Below are positions 43,902-51,838 of a stretch of 64,000 nucleotides of DNA, piece after piece. Location of the stretch: assembly GCA_964508765.1 (NCBI GenBank), contig CAZDVD010000007.1:1-64000 (forward strand), written 5' to 3'. Position 1 is the stretch's first letter, and the number at the start of each line of letters is the position of its first letter. Made by a program: the position numbers and the translations under genes. The DNA is from JABMPR01 sp964508765 (GTDB lineage: Bacteria; Fidelibacterota; UBA8477; JABMPR01). The notes beneath the pieces are model-generated. The model searched no databases, was not told where the DNA came from, and saw only the letters and a list, made by a program, of their open reading frames with translations.

Positions 43902-44774
43902 ATGGTTTCTATCATACTCCCGGTTTATAAAGATCAAAAGAATCTCAATCGGATGCTCATTGAGCTTCGGGCAAATAAAACAGACCTGATATGGGAACTG
44001 ATAGTTGTTGATGACGGATCCTCAACACCCCTGACTCTAGGCGACAACCCTCTGGCAAACTGGCAAATCATCCATCATAAGTCTCAGAGAGGGGCTGCTA
44101 CGTCGCGGAATAGTGGTGTGAAACAGGCTGGCGGAGAGTTTCTCATTCTACTTTCTGTTTTTTTGAAAATACCCAAAGATTATCTTAGTCGAGTCTCAGC
44201 GTTCATTGAATCTAACCAGTTTGACTTTGCCCAACATCTGCTTGAGCCAGATCCCGGCTTGCCGCTCACTGAATTTCAGGTCTTTTTGTCCGGCCAAAAA
44301 GAACGACTATCCCCACAACCAGACACACTACCCATCAAAAATAGCTTGTTTACAGCCGCGATTATCAAAAAGGAGGTGTACTGTTATGTGAAGGGGTTTG
44401 ATGAAAGCATGAATCATTATGGCGGACATGAAATAGACCTGGTTTATCGTTTGGATCAAGCAGGATTCAAGAACCGAAGGATTATTCCAGATTTCCCCCT
44501 TCAGCGGGTCAAAATAGAAAACCATAAAAAGATACAGGTCCGACTTCAAGAATATGGAAAGATTGGCTTGCCAGCGCTCCTGAAGAAACATCCCGAGCTG
44601 AAAAAGATGATTCTACTTTACCCCGGAGTATGGTCATTCATGAAAATGTTTGGACTTCCAAAATTAATCGAAGAACGATTGGCTAAACAAATCGAACAAG
44701 ATATAGAGTTGTCTAAAAGACAGTATCGTCTGTATCTACACCTATTGGTAAGGAACGCATGGGACGCCCGCTAA
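43902..44774 (+). CDS. glycosyltransferase family 2 protein
   Basis: A 290-residue GT-A fold enzyme. The N-terminus VSIILPVYKDQKNLNRML and the nucleotide-binding strand LIVVDDGSSTPL are typical of GT2; RGAATSRNSGVKQAGGEFLILL follows, but the expected D-x-D after it is replaced by hydrophobic residues (LLSVFLKIP). A conserved acceptor-binding segment (VKGFDESMNHYGGHEIDLVYRL) is intact. Its first gene position in a three-glycosyltransferase run (16-base overlap with the next) suggests stepwise sugar addition. The missing D-x-D makes metal use uncertain. Confidence 0.88.
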   Translation: MVSIILPVYKDQKNLNRMLIELRANKTDLIWELIVVDDGSSTPLTLGDNPLANWQIIHHKSQRGAATSRNSGVKQAGGEFLILLSVFLKIPKDYLSRVSAFIESNQFDFAQHLLEPDPGLPLTEFQVFLSGQKERLSPQPDTLPIKNSLFTAAIIKKEVYCYVKGFDESMNHYGGHEIDLVYRLDQAGFKNRRIIPDFPLQRVKIENHKKIQVRLQEYGKIGLPALLKKHPELKKMILLYPGVWSFMKMFGLPKLIEERLAKQIEQDIELSKRQYRLYLHLLVRNAWDAR

Positions 44775-45868
44775 AAATTCTCTATTTGCGCTCTGAAAAT
44801 ACCTCAGGGACCCTCCAGCTCTTTGTGGATGCCCACAGGAAACTGGGGAATGAAGCCAACTTTGTGACCCTCTTTCCTACAGCCGAGGGTTTTCCCGAAG
44901 ACATTTGTTTAGACCTCCCCCTGCTACCTAAATCAGATAGCTTTAAAAAGGCCAAAAGCTTTTTGACTGATGAAAGCAAACTGTATGAGGATGCTGAGGG
45001 CTATCCGCCAGAGTGGAAACCGTCTTTCCAGAGAGCCCTCTTTTTTGCCATGCGAGACCAGCTCTGGAAACCCTTACTGAAGAAGTATTTCAAGAAACAC
45101 GGCCTCCTGGATTATGACATTTACCACCTTGAAGGCGGACACGGATTTTTGAGAACATCAGCTTGGCCTTTTGATGAGTTGAAAAAGCAGGGTAAGCACA
45201 TCATTGCCAACTATCATGGCGTGGACATGCGCACCCGAGGCGTTTTCCCCCGGATTGATAAGCTGGTGGATATCAACACATCGAGCGAGCTGGATCTTTT
45301 GGAAAAGCACTCCAATATGGAATATGTGTTTTTACCTTTTGAAGTGAATAACCACACGCCTCGATTTGAGCTCAACAAGCCCTTGAAAATTTGTCATGCC
45401 ACCAGAGACCGCTACTGGAAAGGTTCCGATATCATTATTGAAGCATGTCAAAAACTGGAAAAGAATCACGGTGTCGAATTTGTCTTGATTGAAAACGAGC
45501 CTCACGCTGTGACACTTCAGAAGAAGGCAGCATGTGATATTTATATAGATCAAGTTGCCAATCTTGGTGGTTGGGGTTACGGGATGAACTCGGTGGAGTC
45601 TTTTTCCATGGGCCTGGCCTGTTGCACCAACCTCATCCCACAATATGAAACCTTTCTGGGAAAACACCCTTTTGTGAATATCCACAAGGAAACGCTTTAT
45701 GAAGACCTGGTAAAGTTGATCTCAGATAGGGATCTGGTTATTCAAAAAAAGAAAGCTGGTAGAGCCTGGGTAGAGCAGACCCATAGTGTTGAAGCGGTGA
45801 TACGATCCGTCTATAATATTTACCTCAAGCAGAACTGGATAAAGGAATTACCTCGTGACCTGGCCTAA
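44759..45868 (+). CDS. GT4-like glycosyltransferase
   Basis: A 369-residue GT-B fold protein. The start PLKILYLRSENTSGTLQLF suggests the N-terminal Rossmann domain, KHIIANYHGVDMRTRG is the usual inter-domain segment, LKICHATRDRYWKGSDIIIEA matches the GT4 donor-domain start (H-x-x-x-x-x-KG), and GWGYGMNSVESFSMGLACC carries the conserved E-x-x-x-x-G(L)-type site. It overlaps the neighbours on both sides (16 and 14 bases), so it is part of a coupled operon. Confidence 0.85.
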   Translation: MGRPLKILYLRSENTSGTLQLFVDAHRKLGNEANFVTLFPTAEGFPEDICLDLPLLPKSDSFKKAKSFLTDESKLYEDAEGYPPEWKPSFQRALFFAMRDQLWKPLLKKYFKKHGLLDYDIYHLEGGHGFLRTSAWPFDELKKQGKHIIANYHGVDMRTRGVFPRIDKLVDINTSSELDLLEKHSNMEYVFLPFEVNNHTPRFELNKPLKICHATRDRYWKGSDIIIEACQKLEKNHGVEFVLIENEPHAVTLQKKAACDIYIDQVANLGGWGYGMNSVESFSMGLACCTNLIPQYETFLGKHPFVNIHKETLYEDLVKLISDRDLVIQKKKAGRAWVEQTHSVEAVIRSVYNIYLKQNWIKELPRDLA

Positions 45869-46835
45869 ACTGAGCATCGTTATTTTTGCCAACGCCGACC
45901 CCGGTGGTTGTGTGCGGGTTCTGACAGATTGTGAGCGTCTAGAACATGAGGACCTGGACTTTGAAGTCATAATGGTTTTACAGGGCTTGACAGATAAGGT
46001 TAAAGCCGTTTTAAAGGAGTATCAGTTCTCTTTTGATTTAATATTTGTTTCAGTAGACGAATCTACAAATCGAGCTAGAAGTCGCAACCTTGGTGTAGAA
46101 GCAGCCAAGAATGAGATCATTCTTTTTCTGGAAAGTGCCCTGGAAATTTCACCAGGGTTGTTGTATCGACACCTCGAAGCCTTTAAAACAGAGGCAACAG
46201 CAGCAGTAATGGGAGAAATTTACCTACCTGCCTTTGTAAAGAAAAACCGCTGGTTCCGTTTTCTGGATGGTGATTATCGCAGCACCCGGCGCTGGGCTGC
46301 CAAAACAGGCTCACATTCTTCGCCGCCCTTGCGATATGTAAATACAGCAAATTTTTCGATCCGCAAGAATGTGTATGAAGCGTGTGGTGGATATGCGGAA
46401 CACATCGACCATCCCGAAGCCGAAGATATCGATCTGGCCCACCGTATTAGTGCTCAACAACAAAACCAGATTCACTATGAGCCAGAAGCCGTAGCCTATT
46501 GTCTCCACTATTCCTTGCGAGCCAGCCTGGCTTTGAAGTATGCGTTTGGGAAAGAGGGTGTTCCAAAGTTATTGGAAGACTACCCAGAGCTTTACCCTGT
46601 TTTGCCCAGCCGCTTTGTAAAAATGGCTGGATTTCCTGATGTTTCACCCCTTTACAGGACCTTCATGAATCTTCTTTTTGTAAGACCTGTTTTTTTTCTG
46701 GCCAGGAGTATCCGTCTTTTCGGTCCAGAGTTTATTGCTTTCCGCATGATGCGTTATATGCTTCAGGCTGAGAGTGTTAGGGGTTTAAAAGCGGCGATAA
46801 AGGAGCAGCGCTCACACCTTCGCAAAAAAACCTAA
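45855..46835 (+). CDS. glycosyltransferase family 2 protein
   Basis: A 326-residue GT2-type enzyme beginning at a GTG (WPKLSIVIFANADPGG). Conserved parts: TNRARSRNLGVEAAKNEIILF, then ESALEISP in place of the usual D-D/D-x-D, and the acceptor segment VYEACGGYAEHIDHPEAEDIDLAHRI. The C-terminus is basic and amphipathic, possibly membrane-associated. It ends the three-gene coupled run and overlaps by 4 bases the stop of the convergent XRE gene. Confidence 0.86.
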   Translation: MTWPKLSIVIFANADPGGCVRVLTDCERLEHEDLDFEVIMVLQGLTDKVKAVLKEYQFSFDLIFVSVDESTNRARSRNLGVEAAKNEIILFLESALEISPGLLYRHLEAFKTEATAAVMGEIYLPAFVKKNRWFRFLDGDYRSTRRWAAKTGSHSSPPLRYVNTANFSIRKNVYEACGGYAEHIDHPEAEDIDLAHRISAQQQNQIHYEPEAVAYCLHYSLRASLALKYAFGKEGVPKLLEDYPELYPVLPSRFVKMAGFPDVSPLYRTFMNLLFVRPVFFLARSIRLFGPEFIAFRMMRYMLQAESVRGLKAAIKEQRSHLRKKT

Positions 46836-47167
46836 TATCCCCAGGAATGACTTTTTTTTGAGGGTTCATCCGAGGATTTATTCACGGCCTTAACCGGTTT
46901 TGTCGCTTTTTTGGCGGGGGCTCCACTCTTTTCTGCGTTCAGAGCCAGACCAAAAGGCTCCAACAGTTTGAACACACGCAATACCTGGAGCATGGTTGAA
47001 AACTGGACAGAACTCCCTGCTTCAATACGCTCAACCGTGCGCTTGGAAACACTGGCCTTTTTGGCCAATCCTGCCTGGGTGAGTTTTGCATGAACACGCT
47101 GCTGGGTCAATCGCGCGCCAATTTCATTAAGTACAACATCTATGTTTGTTGAATTTTTGATTTTCAT
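46832..47167 (-). CDS. XRE/HipB-like transcriptional regulator
   Basis: A 111-residue protein with a Cro/C1-type helix-turn-helix (about residues 15-70): IGARLTQQRVHAKLTQAGLA, then VSKRTVERIEAGSSVQFSTM. A lysine/alanine-rich, probably disordered tail (about 80-111) follows. HipB-like proteins often serve as antitoxins, but no toxin gene (HipA, RelE or similar) is adjacent; the neighbours are a glycosyltransferase and pepF. A 33-bp palindrome lies 11-43 bases upstream of the ATG and could be its operator. Confidence 0.87.
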   Translation of the reverse strand: MKIKNSTNIDVVLNEIGARLTQQRVHAKLTQAGLAKKASVSKRTVERIEAGSSVQFSTMLQVLRVFKLLEPFGLALNAEKSGAPAKKATKPVKAVNKSSDEPSKKSHSWGY

Positions 47168-47177
47168 GGAAGAATAT

Positions 47178-47210
47178 AACCTTGCGAAGGTTTAAAACCT
47201 TCGCAAGGTT
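47178..47210. promoter_or_regulatory. 33-bp palindrome upstream of XRE gene
   Basis: AACCTTGCGAAGG, a symmetric TTTAAAA centre, then the exact inverted 13-mer. It lies between the pepF stop (47225) and the XRE start (47167). It may be the XRE operator or a factor-independent terminator for pepF; no clear T-run follows, favouring the operator or a dual role. Confidence 0.6.
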
Positions 47211-47224
47211 AAGATAAAGCCCAA

Positions 47225-49012
47225 TTAGTCTACCAGTGTTTCCAGTTGATCCACCAGCGTTTCGATGTACTTCAGGCTTTTCCGCCAGAAATCAGGATGA
47301 TTAATATCGGCATCGACAAGGGCAGTTAAATCAGCTGGGCTGGCTGAGCTGCCCATGGAGAGGAACTTTTTATATTTAGGGATAAAGGAGTCGCCTTCTT
47401 CCAGGTATTTCTGATATAGGGCGAAGACCAACAGGTTGCCAAAATTGTAGGCATAAACGTAAAAAGGCACATTGAAAATATGGGGGATTGAAGACCATTC
47501 CCAGGCATACTCCGGGGTGATATTCACACTGTCACCGAACATCTTTTGCAATTCCACAGTATAGAGTTCACACAGTGCCTGTGGGCTTTGCAACTCCTCA
47601 TTGATGGCTTTGTGTGAGGCGACCTCAAAGCTACTGAACATGTTTTGACGATGTGAGCTGGCAAAAATATCTTCCAGCTTGCCGGTGAGCATGGATTTTT
47701 TGACCTCTACATCAGTCTCTTTCTTTAAGAGAGAATCTGTGAGGACCATTTCTGAGAAAATGGAGGCGGTTTCAGCCAGCGGTAAAATAGAATGGTAATT
47801 CATCAATTTCTGTTTGCTGGATAACATGGCATGGATGGCGTGTCCTAATTCATGGGCCATGGTAGAAACATCGCGAACCTTGCCGGTGTAGTTCAAGAGA
47901 ACATAAGGCTTCAGATCTGGAGTAGAGCTGGCACAGAAGGCGCCACCGCGTTTTTTAGGTTCTACGGGTGCATCAATACGGTTCTCATCGAACATGGTTT
48001 TGGCCATTTCATAAAAATCATTATCGAAGGACTTGAAGCCATCCAAAACCAGGGTCTTGGCTTCTTCGAAGGGGTAGGCCTTTGATGACTGTGGCAGGGG
48101 AGCATAGATATCAGCCAGGGTCATCTCATCCATGCCGAGCATCTTGGCTTTCAGCTTGTAATAGCGGTTCACCAGAGAATAGGATTCAGTGGTTACATCG
48201 TTGAGCGCCTGAATAGCCTCATCGCTCAAATCGTTATGGGTGTTCATGGTGCTGATGGGTTGATCAAAACCGCGCAGAGCTATTTCAATGCCATGGTCTT
48301 TAACAAGACTGTTGTAGAGGTGATTGATTACAAGAGAGTTGTCTTCATAACGGGAGAAAAACAGTTTCATGGCTCTTTGACGAACATCGGCATCTGGATG
48401 CTGTCTCATGGCCCGCAGTTGATCCCCGTTAAGCGTTTTGGTTTCACCATCCAATTCGAACTCGAAAGAAAATGAAGCCGTAAGTTCACCATAAAGTTTT
48501 TGATGAGCATTGCTACCATTCAAATCTTTAAGGTTCATAACCTGCTCTTCTTTTTCAGAGAGGTTGTAGTGGGCATTCCTCCGCATTTTAGCGACTTTAT
48601 ATTCAAAATCTTTCAAAACTTCCGCGCCATCAAACTTGGCAAATTGATCATCAGAAAGATTGCCTAACTCAAGGGAGAAAAAGACCAGGAGGTTTGAAGT
48701 GGTTGAAGAGGATTGTTCGATTTTTCCCAGAAGGGCTTTGATTTTGTCATCAGCGGTGTCAACAGCATATTCAAGATTTACAAACATGCCGAGACGATAG
48801 AGGGGACCACTGATGTCCTCCAATTCGTTATAGGCCATTGCTAGGGATTCAGGGGAGAGGTCTCCCAGTTTACCCCGGTATTGTTCAACAAAACATTCAG
48901 CTTTTTGACGGCTTTCATTTAAAACAGTTTCAATTTTTGGATCATCCAGGCCTGAAAAAAGTTCACTCAAATCCCAGCGGATGTTTTCTGCTCCAGTTGT
49001 TTGTGTGCTCAT
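47225..49012 (-). CDS. pepF: M3 family oligoendopeptidase F
   Basis: A 595-residue cytoplasmic zinc metallopeptidase that cleaves medium-size peptides. The zinc site HELGHAIH lies near residue 387, with the downstream glutamate in ETASIFSEMVL. The N-terminal helical domain (WDLSELFSGLDDPKIE) and the length are typical of the PepF/M3B group. A GGGAG site precedes the ATG. It is upstream of the XRE gene on the same strand, separated by a strong palindrome. Confidence 0.94.
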   Translation of the reverse strand: MSTQTTGAENIRWDLSELFSGLDDPKIETVLNESRQKAECFVEQYRGKLGDLSPESLAMAYNELEDISGPLYRLGMFVNLEYAVDTADDKIKALLGKIEQSSSTTSNLLVFFSLELGNLSDDQFAKFDGAEVLKDFEYKVAKMRRNAHYNLSEKEEQVMNLKDLNGSNAHQKLYGELTASFSFEFELDGETKTLNGDQLRAMRQHPDADVRQRAMKLFFSRYEDNSLVINHLYNSLVKDHGIEIALRGFDQPISTMNTHNDLSDEAIQALNDVTTESYSLVNRYYKLKAKMLGMDEMTLADIYAPLPQSSKAYPFEEAKTLVLDGFKSFDNDFYEMAKTMFDENRIDAPVEPKKRGGAFCASSTPDLKPYVLLNYTGKVRDVSTMAHELGHAIHAMLSSKQKLMNYHSILPLAETASIFSEMVLTDSLLKKETDVEVKKSMLTGKLEDIFASSHRQNMFSSFEVASHKAINEELQSPQALCELYTVELQKMFGDSVNITPEYAWEWSSIPHIFNVPFYVYAYNFGNLLVFALYQKYLEEGDSFIPKYKKFLSMGSSASPADLTALVDADINHPDFWRKSLKYIETLVDQLETLVD

Positions 49013-49384
49013 TTATATCTCCCAATTATTCATTATTCAATTTTTTGCATCAAACTAATCGTTGACGTAGCTGTTGTTAAGAAAATTCAACCTGTAACAA
49101 ATATGCCCTTTTTTACCACAGATTACACCGGGTTTCCACGGAAGCTCAAGTCAACAGCTTACAAGGGGCTACCCCTGAACTCCCTGTGAGTAAGCACGAA
49201 GAGCAACACCGATAACAAAATTCGTCTTCTTCGTAGATTTAGCCTGCCTGCGCCTGTCCGCCGTACTTCGTACTAAGGAAGGCGGGCGTAGCCGTTTCGG
49301 CGAAGGCAGATTGTAGAAAAAAAGGTTCACCACAAACAGGTAGAGGCATATTAGTTTATGGCGCAATTAGAATAGGAAAATGAT
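49013..49384. other. gap with a compound hairpin repeat
   Basis: A 370-bp gap between divergent pepF and the groES-like gene with no coding signal. Its right half contains a GC-rich compound inverted repeat, listed separately at 49242-49310, in otherwise AT-rich surroundings. Confidence 0.5.
49242..49310. repeat. GC-rich compound inverted repeat
   Basis: Nested arms: an outer CTGCCT/AGGCAG pair, a middle CCGCC/GGCGG pair, and a small GTAC-TTC-GTAC hairpin in the middle. The base composition (high G+C) differs from the surrounding DNA. Similar nested palindromes are scattered in many environmental genomes; whether this one recurs elsewhere in this genome cannot be seen from the window. Confidence 0.6.
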
Positions 49385-49774
49385 ATGACAAAAAATCTAG
49401 ATAAACTCAAAGTTATTGGTGATCGGGTGCTCATTTACCCCGATTCAGGCCAGGATCGCACCTCCTCCGGTCTGTATTTACCACCCACCGTTACTGAGAA
49501 AGAGTCGGTTCAGGGTGGCTTTGTTGTGGCTGTAGGACCGGGAACGCCATTGGCCAGCACCGAGGGCGATGAGGATGTTTGGCAGACATCAGATTCCAGC
49601 AAGGTGAAATACATTCCCCTGGAGATTGAAGTGGGAGACTATGCCCTGTATTTGAAGAAGTTCGCCATTGATATAAAATATCAGGATGAAAAGTATATTA
49701 TTGTGCCCATGTCGGGAATTCTCGTCGTAGAGCGGGATGATGACAGTATTGACCTTAGTCAGATTTTAAAATAG
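49385..49774 (+). CDS. GroES-like co-chaperonin, enlarged
   Basis: A 129-residue GroES-family protein, about 30 residues longer than usual. The N-terminal strand (LKVIGDRVLIYPD), mobile loop (SGQDRTSSGLYLPPTVTE) and the GGFVVAVGPG turn are present; a polar insertion (about residues 57-75) follows, before the second half (IEVGDYALYLKKFAIDIKY, then EKYIIVPMSGILVVE). No groEL lies next to it. It may serve GroEL encoded elsewhere or be a divergent paralogue. A DUF1844 gene follows 16 bases later. Confidence 0.88.
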   Translation: MTKNLDKLKVIGDRVLIYPDSGQDRTSSGLYLPPTVTEKESVQGGFVVAVGPGTPLASTEGDEDVWQTSDSSKVKYIPLEIEVGDYALYLKKFAIDIKYQDEKYIIVPMSGILVVERDDDSIDLSQILK

Positions 49775-49790
49775 AAATGAGAGTATAAAC

Positions 49791-50060
49791 ATGGCGAGCA
49801 ATCAGATAAAACATCAACAACTCTTTTCCTTGCTGGTGAATCAACTTAGTGCAGGAGCCTGGTCACAATTGGGCAAAACGCCGAACCCCTTAACAGGCAA
49901 ACCAGAAAAAAACCTGGAGGCTGCGGCTGTCAGTGTTGGTATTCTGGAAGCATTGCTCTTCAAAACAGCTGGCAACCTGACCCGACAAGAAGATGTATTG
50001 TTATCGGATAAGGTTCGAGAGCTGAAACTAAGCCTGATAGAAGAATCAAATAAAAGGTAG
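49791..50060 (+). CDS. DUF1844 domain protein
   Basis: An 89-residue protein matching DUF1844 (PF08899): FSLLVNQLSAGAWSQLGKTP, then NLEAAAVSVGILEAL and the characteristic KTAGNLTRQEDVLLSDKVREL. The family is short, helical and of unknown function. Gap to the GroES-like gene is 16 bases, so the pair is probably one transcript. The convergent SpoIID-domain gene ends 22 bases beyond its stop. Confidence 0.85.
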   Translation: MASNQIKHQQLFSLLVNQLSAGAWSQLGKTPNPLTGKPEKNLEAAAVSVGILEALLFKTAGNLTRQEDVLLSDKVRELKLSLIEESNKR

Positions 50061-50081
50061 GTCAATTGGTCAAAACACAAC

Positions 50082-51380
50082 CTAATCGGCATAGATGTTC
50101 AGCAGATCAGCCTTTGAATAATAGTGCTTGAGAATCTGGTCAAAGGTGTGACCCAGGGTAGCCTGGGCTACAGCACCGCTTTGACACATACCCACACCGT
50201 GTCCCCAGCCAGCACCATGCAATACAACTTTAGCACCCTCTCGCTTTACATAAAAAGCAGAACTCATCAACGAAGGACTGAATAACTGTCGAATAGTGAG
50301 TTCTCCATCTATGTTTAGCTTGCCCTTCTCAAAAATAACGCGGGCCTTATAAATGCGACCAGAGGATCCGCGTTTTAACACACGAATTTTTTTAAACAAG
50401 CCGAGTTCGTTGTCATTTGTGAGCATATCAGTAAGCTCTTGAACACTGAACTCACGTGACCAGCGGAAGTTTTTCTTACTCCAGTTGGGCAAAAATGTGT
50501 TTGAGTCAGGATTACAATAGACACTGGGAGAGGCGTTAATCCAGCGCCTGGCTCGCCAGTTCCTTTTTAGATTAGGACCTTTCCGCCCCTCATTATCTGG
50601 CAGGGAAACCTGGTAGCTTTCCAGTCGATTCCGACCGGGCCAGACATTCTTAATCAACTCAGCCCGGCCGCCACAGTTTGAGGCATAGTAGGCATTCATG
50701 GGTTGTCCACCTTCGCTGATAATCAGTCCAGCAGTTTCTTGAACGGCTTGATCAGAGCGTTCCGTGCGCTTCTTGTTGCCGCTGAAGACCTGACATTCCA
50801 CATCAGAAGTCAGGTCGTAGAATTCACCACTATATAGTTTTGAGGTGAGAGCAATCACGGCTTCCGATCGGGCTGCTACTGCCTGAGCCTTGAGCGCCTC
50901 CAGAGGTGAGGTGCCGCCAATTTCATAGGGTACGACACCTTTTAAATAGGTTTCGAGGGGCAATTGAACGATGACGTTCATTTCTTGGTTCGTGCCAAGG
51001 TAGATATGAAAATTACCCTCATAAATCCGGTTTTCCACACCGGCCCACCACCAGCCTACCCCATAGGGGACAGATTCAACTTCTATGGTTGATGTGTCGC
51101 TATTTGATCGAAACATAAACGAGGGGGTTTTAGCGAGCAGAGCGCCACTGGTATCAAAAACGGAGATCTGTCCGCCTTCTTTGATAAGCCGAATCTTAGC
51201 GTTTGCAGGCAGGGTCATCTTTGCTGCCGCAGTGTTGCGAAAGGACCATTTTCCCTGCAAAGAGATGTTGAGTGTATCAAGGGTGTTAATGATTCGAACC
51301 CGAACCTCTGGCTCTTAATTAAATAGAGGCTGAGCCATGGCGGAACATACAAGAATAAAAAGGAGGATAAGTTTTTTCAT
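50082..51380 (-). pseudogene. SpoIID/LytB-domain protein with an in-frame stop
   Basis: The SpoIID domain (PF08486) occurs in peptidoglycan-acting or sporulation proteins. The main frame (50082-51260) contains the family blocks LETYLKGVVPYEIGG, LKAQAVAARSEAVI, the DVECQVFSG segment, TAGLIISEGGQP, YYASNCGGRAE and GWGHGVGMCQSGAVAQA. Upstream, in the same frame, an ATG at 51380 opens a textbook signal peptide (MKKLILLFILVCSAMAQ), but a TAA at 51315-51317 (codon 22) separates it from the mature part, which resumes with EPEVRVRIINTL. Either a nonsense mutation, a base error or read-through; internal initiation would give an unexported product. Confidence 0.85.
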
Positions 51381-51414
51381 TTGTAGAGATTTCTCTTTAA
51401 ATGATGAGGTGTTA

Positions 51415-51780
51415 CTAAAAGTTTTCGTCAAGAATATTGCGGATGCGCTCAATACTGACCGGTTTCACGAGATAACCAAGGGGGTTCAAGGCGTTGATTT
51501 TCTCGATAATCTCATCATCTTGATATCCCGTGAGGAAAATAATTTTACTGTCTGATGTTTTCAGGATGGCTTGAGCTGTTTCAATTCCATTCAAACCACC
51601 AGGCAGGTTGACATCCATTAAAATGACATCAGGGTGTTCCAGGGCGGCAATTTTAATGGCTTTTTCTCCACGGGTAGCCAGGGGGCAGACACTATATCCG
51701 GCGCTCTCAAGACCCATTTTGAGAGAAGATGCTGTAATAACCTCGTCCTCAACCAGAAGGATGCGTGTTTGGTTTGCCAT
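51415..51780 (-). CDS. single-domain response regulator
   Basis: A 121-residue receiver domain without output domain. Acidic pair Glu11-Asp12, phospho-acceptor Asp56 in DVILMDVNLPGG, conserved threonine in FLTGYQDDE, lysine in YLVKPVS. A GGGAGA site precedes the ATG. It lies 58 bases downstream of the large PAS/GAF kinase on the same strand, so it is the probable partner. The SFLTGYQDDE-like region resembles receivers that pair with HisKA_2 kinases. Confidence 0.93.
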   Translation of the reverse strand: MANQTRILLVEDEVITASSLKMGLESAGYSVCPLATRGEKAIKIAALEHPDVILMDVNLPGGLNGIETAQAILKTSDSKIIFLTGYQDDEIIEKINALNPLGYLVKPVSIERIRNILDENF

Positions 51781-51838
51781 ATAGAAATCTCCCTGGAAAA
51801 ATTACAGCCAAAGCTGAACTGTTAAGTCAGTCCGGCTG

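Noticed and set aside
51285..51300. GGGTTCGAATC, again T-loop-like
   Set aside because: It lies inside the SpoIID-domain reading frame and lacks any other tRNA arm.
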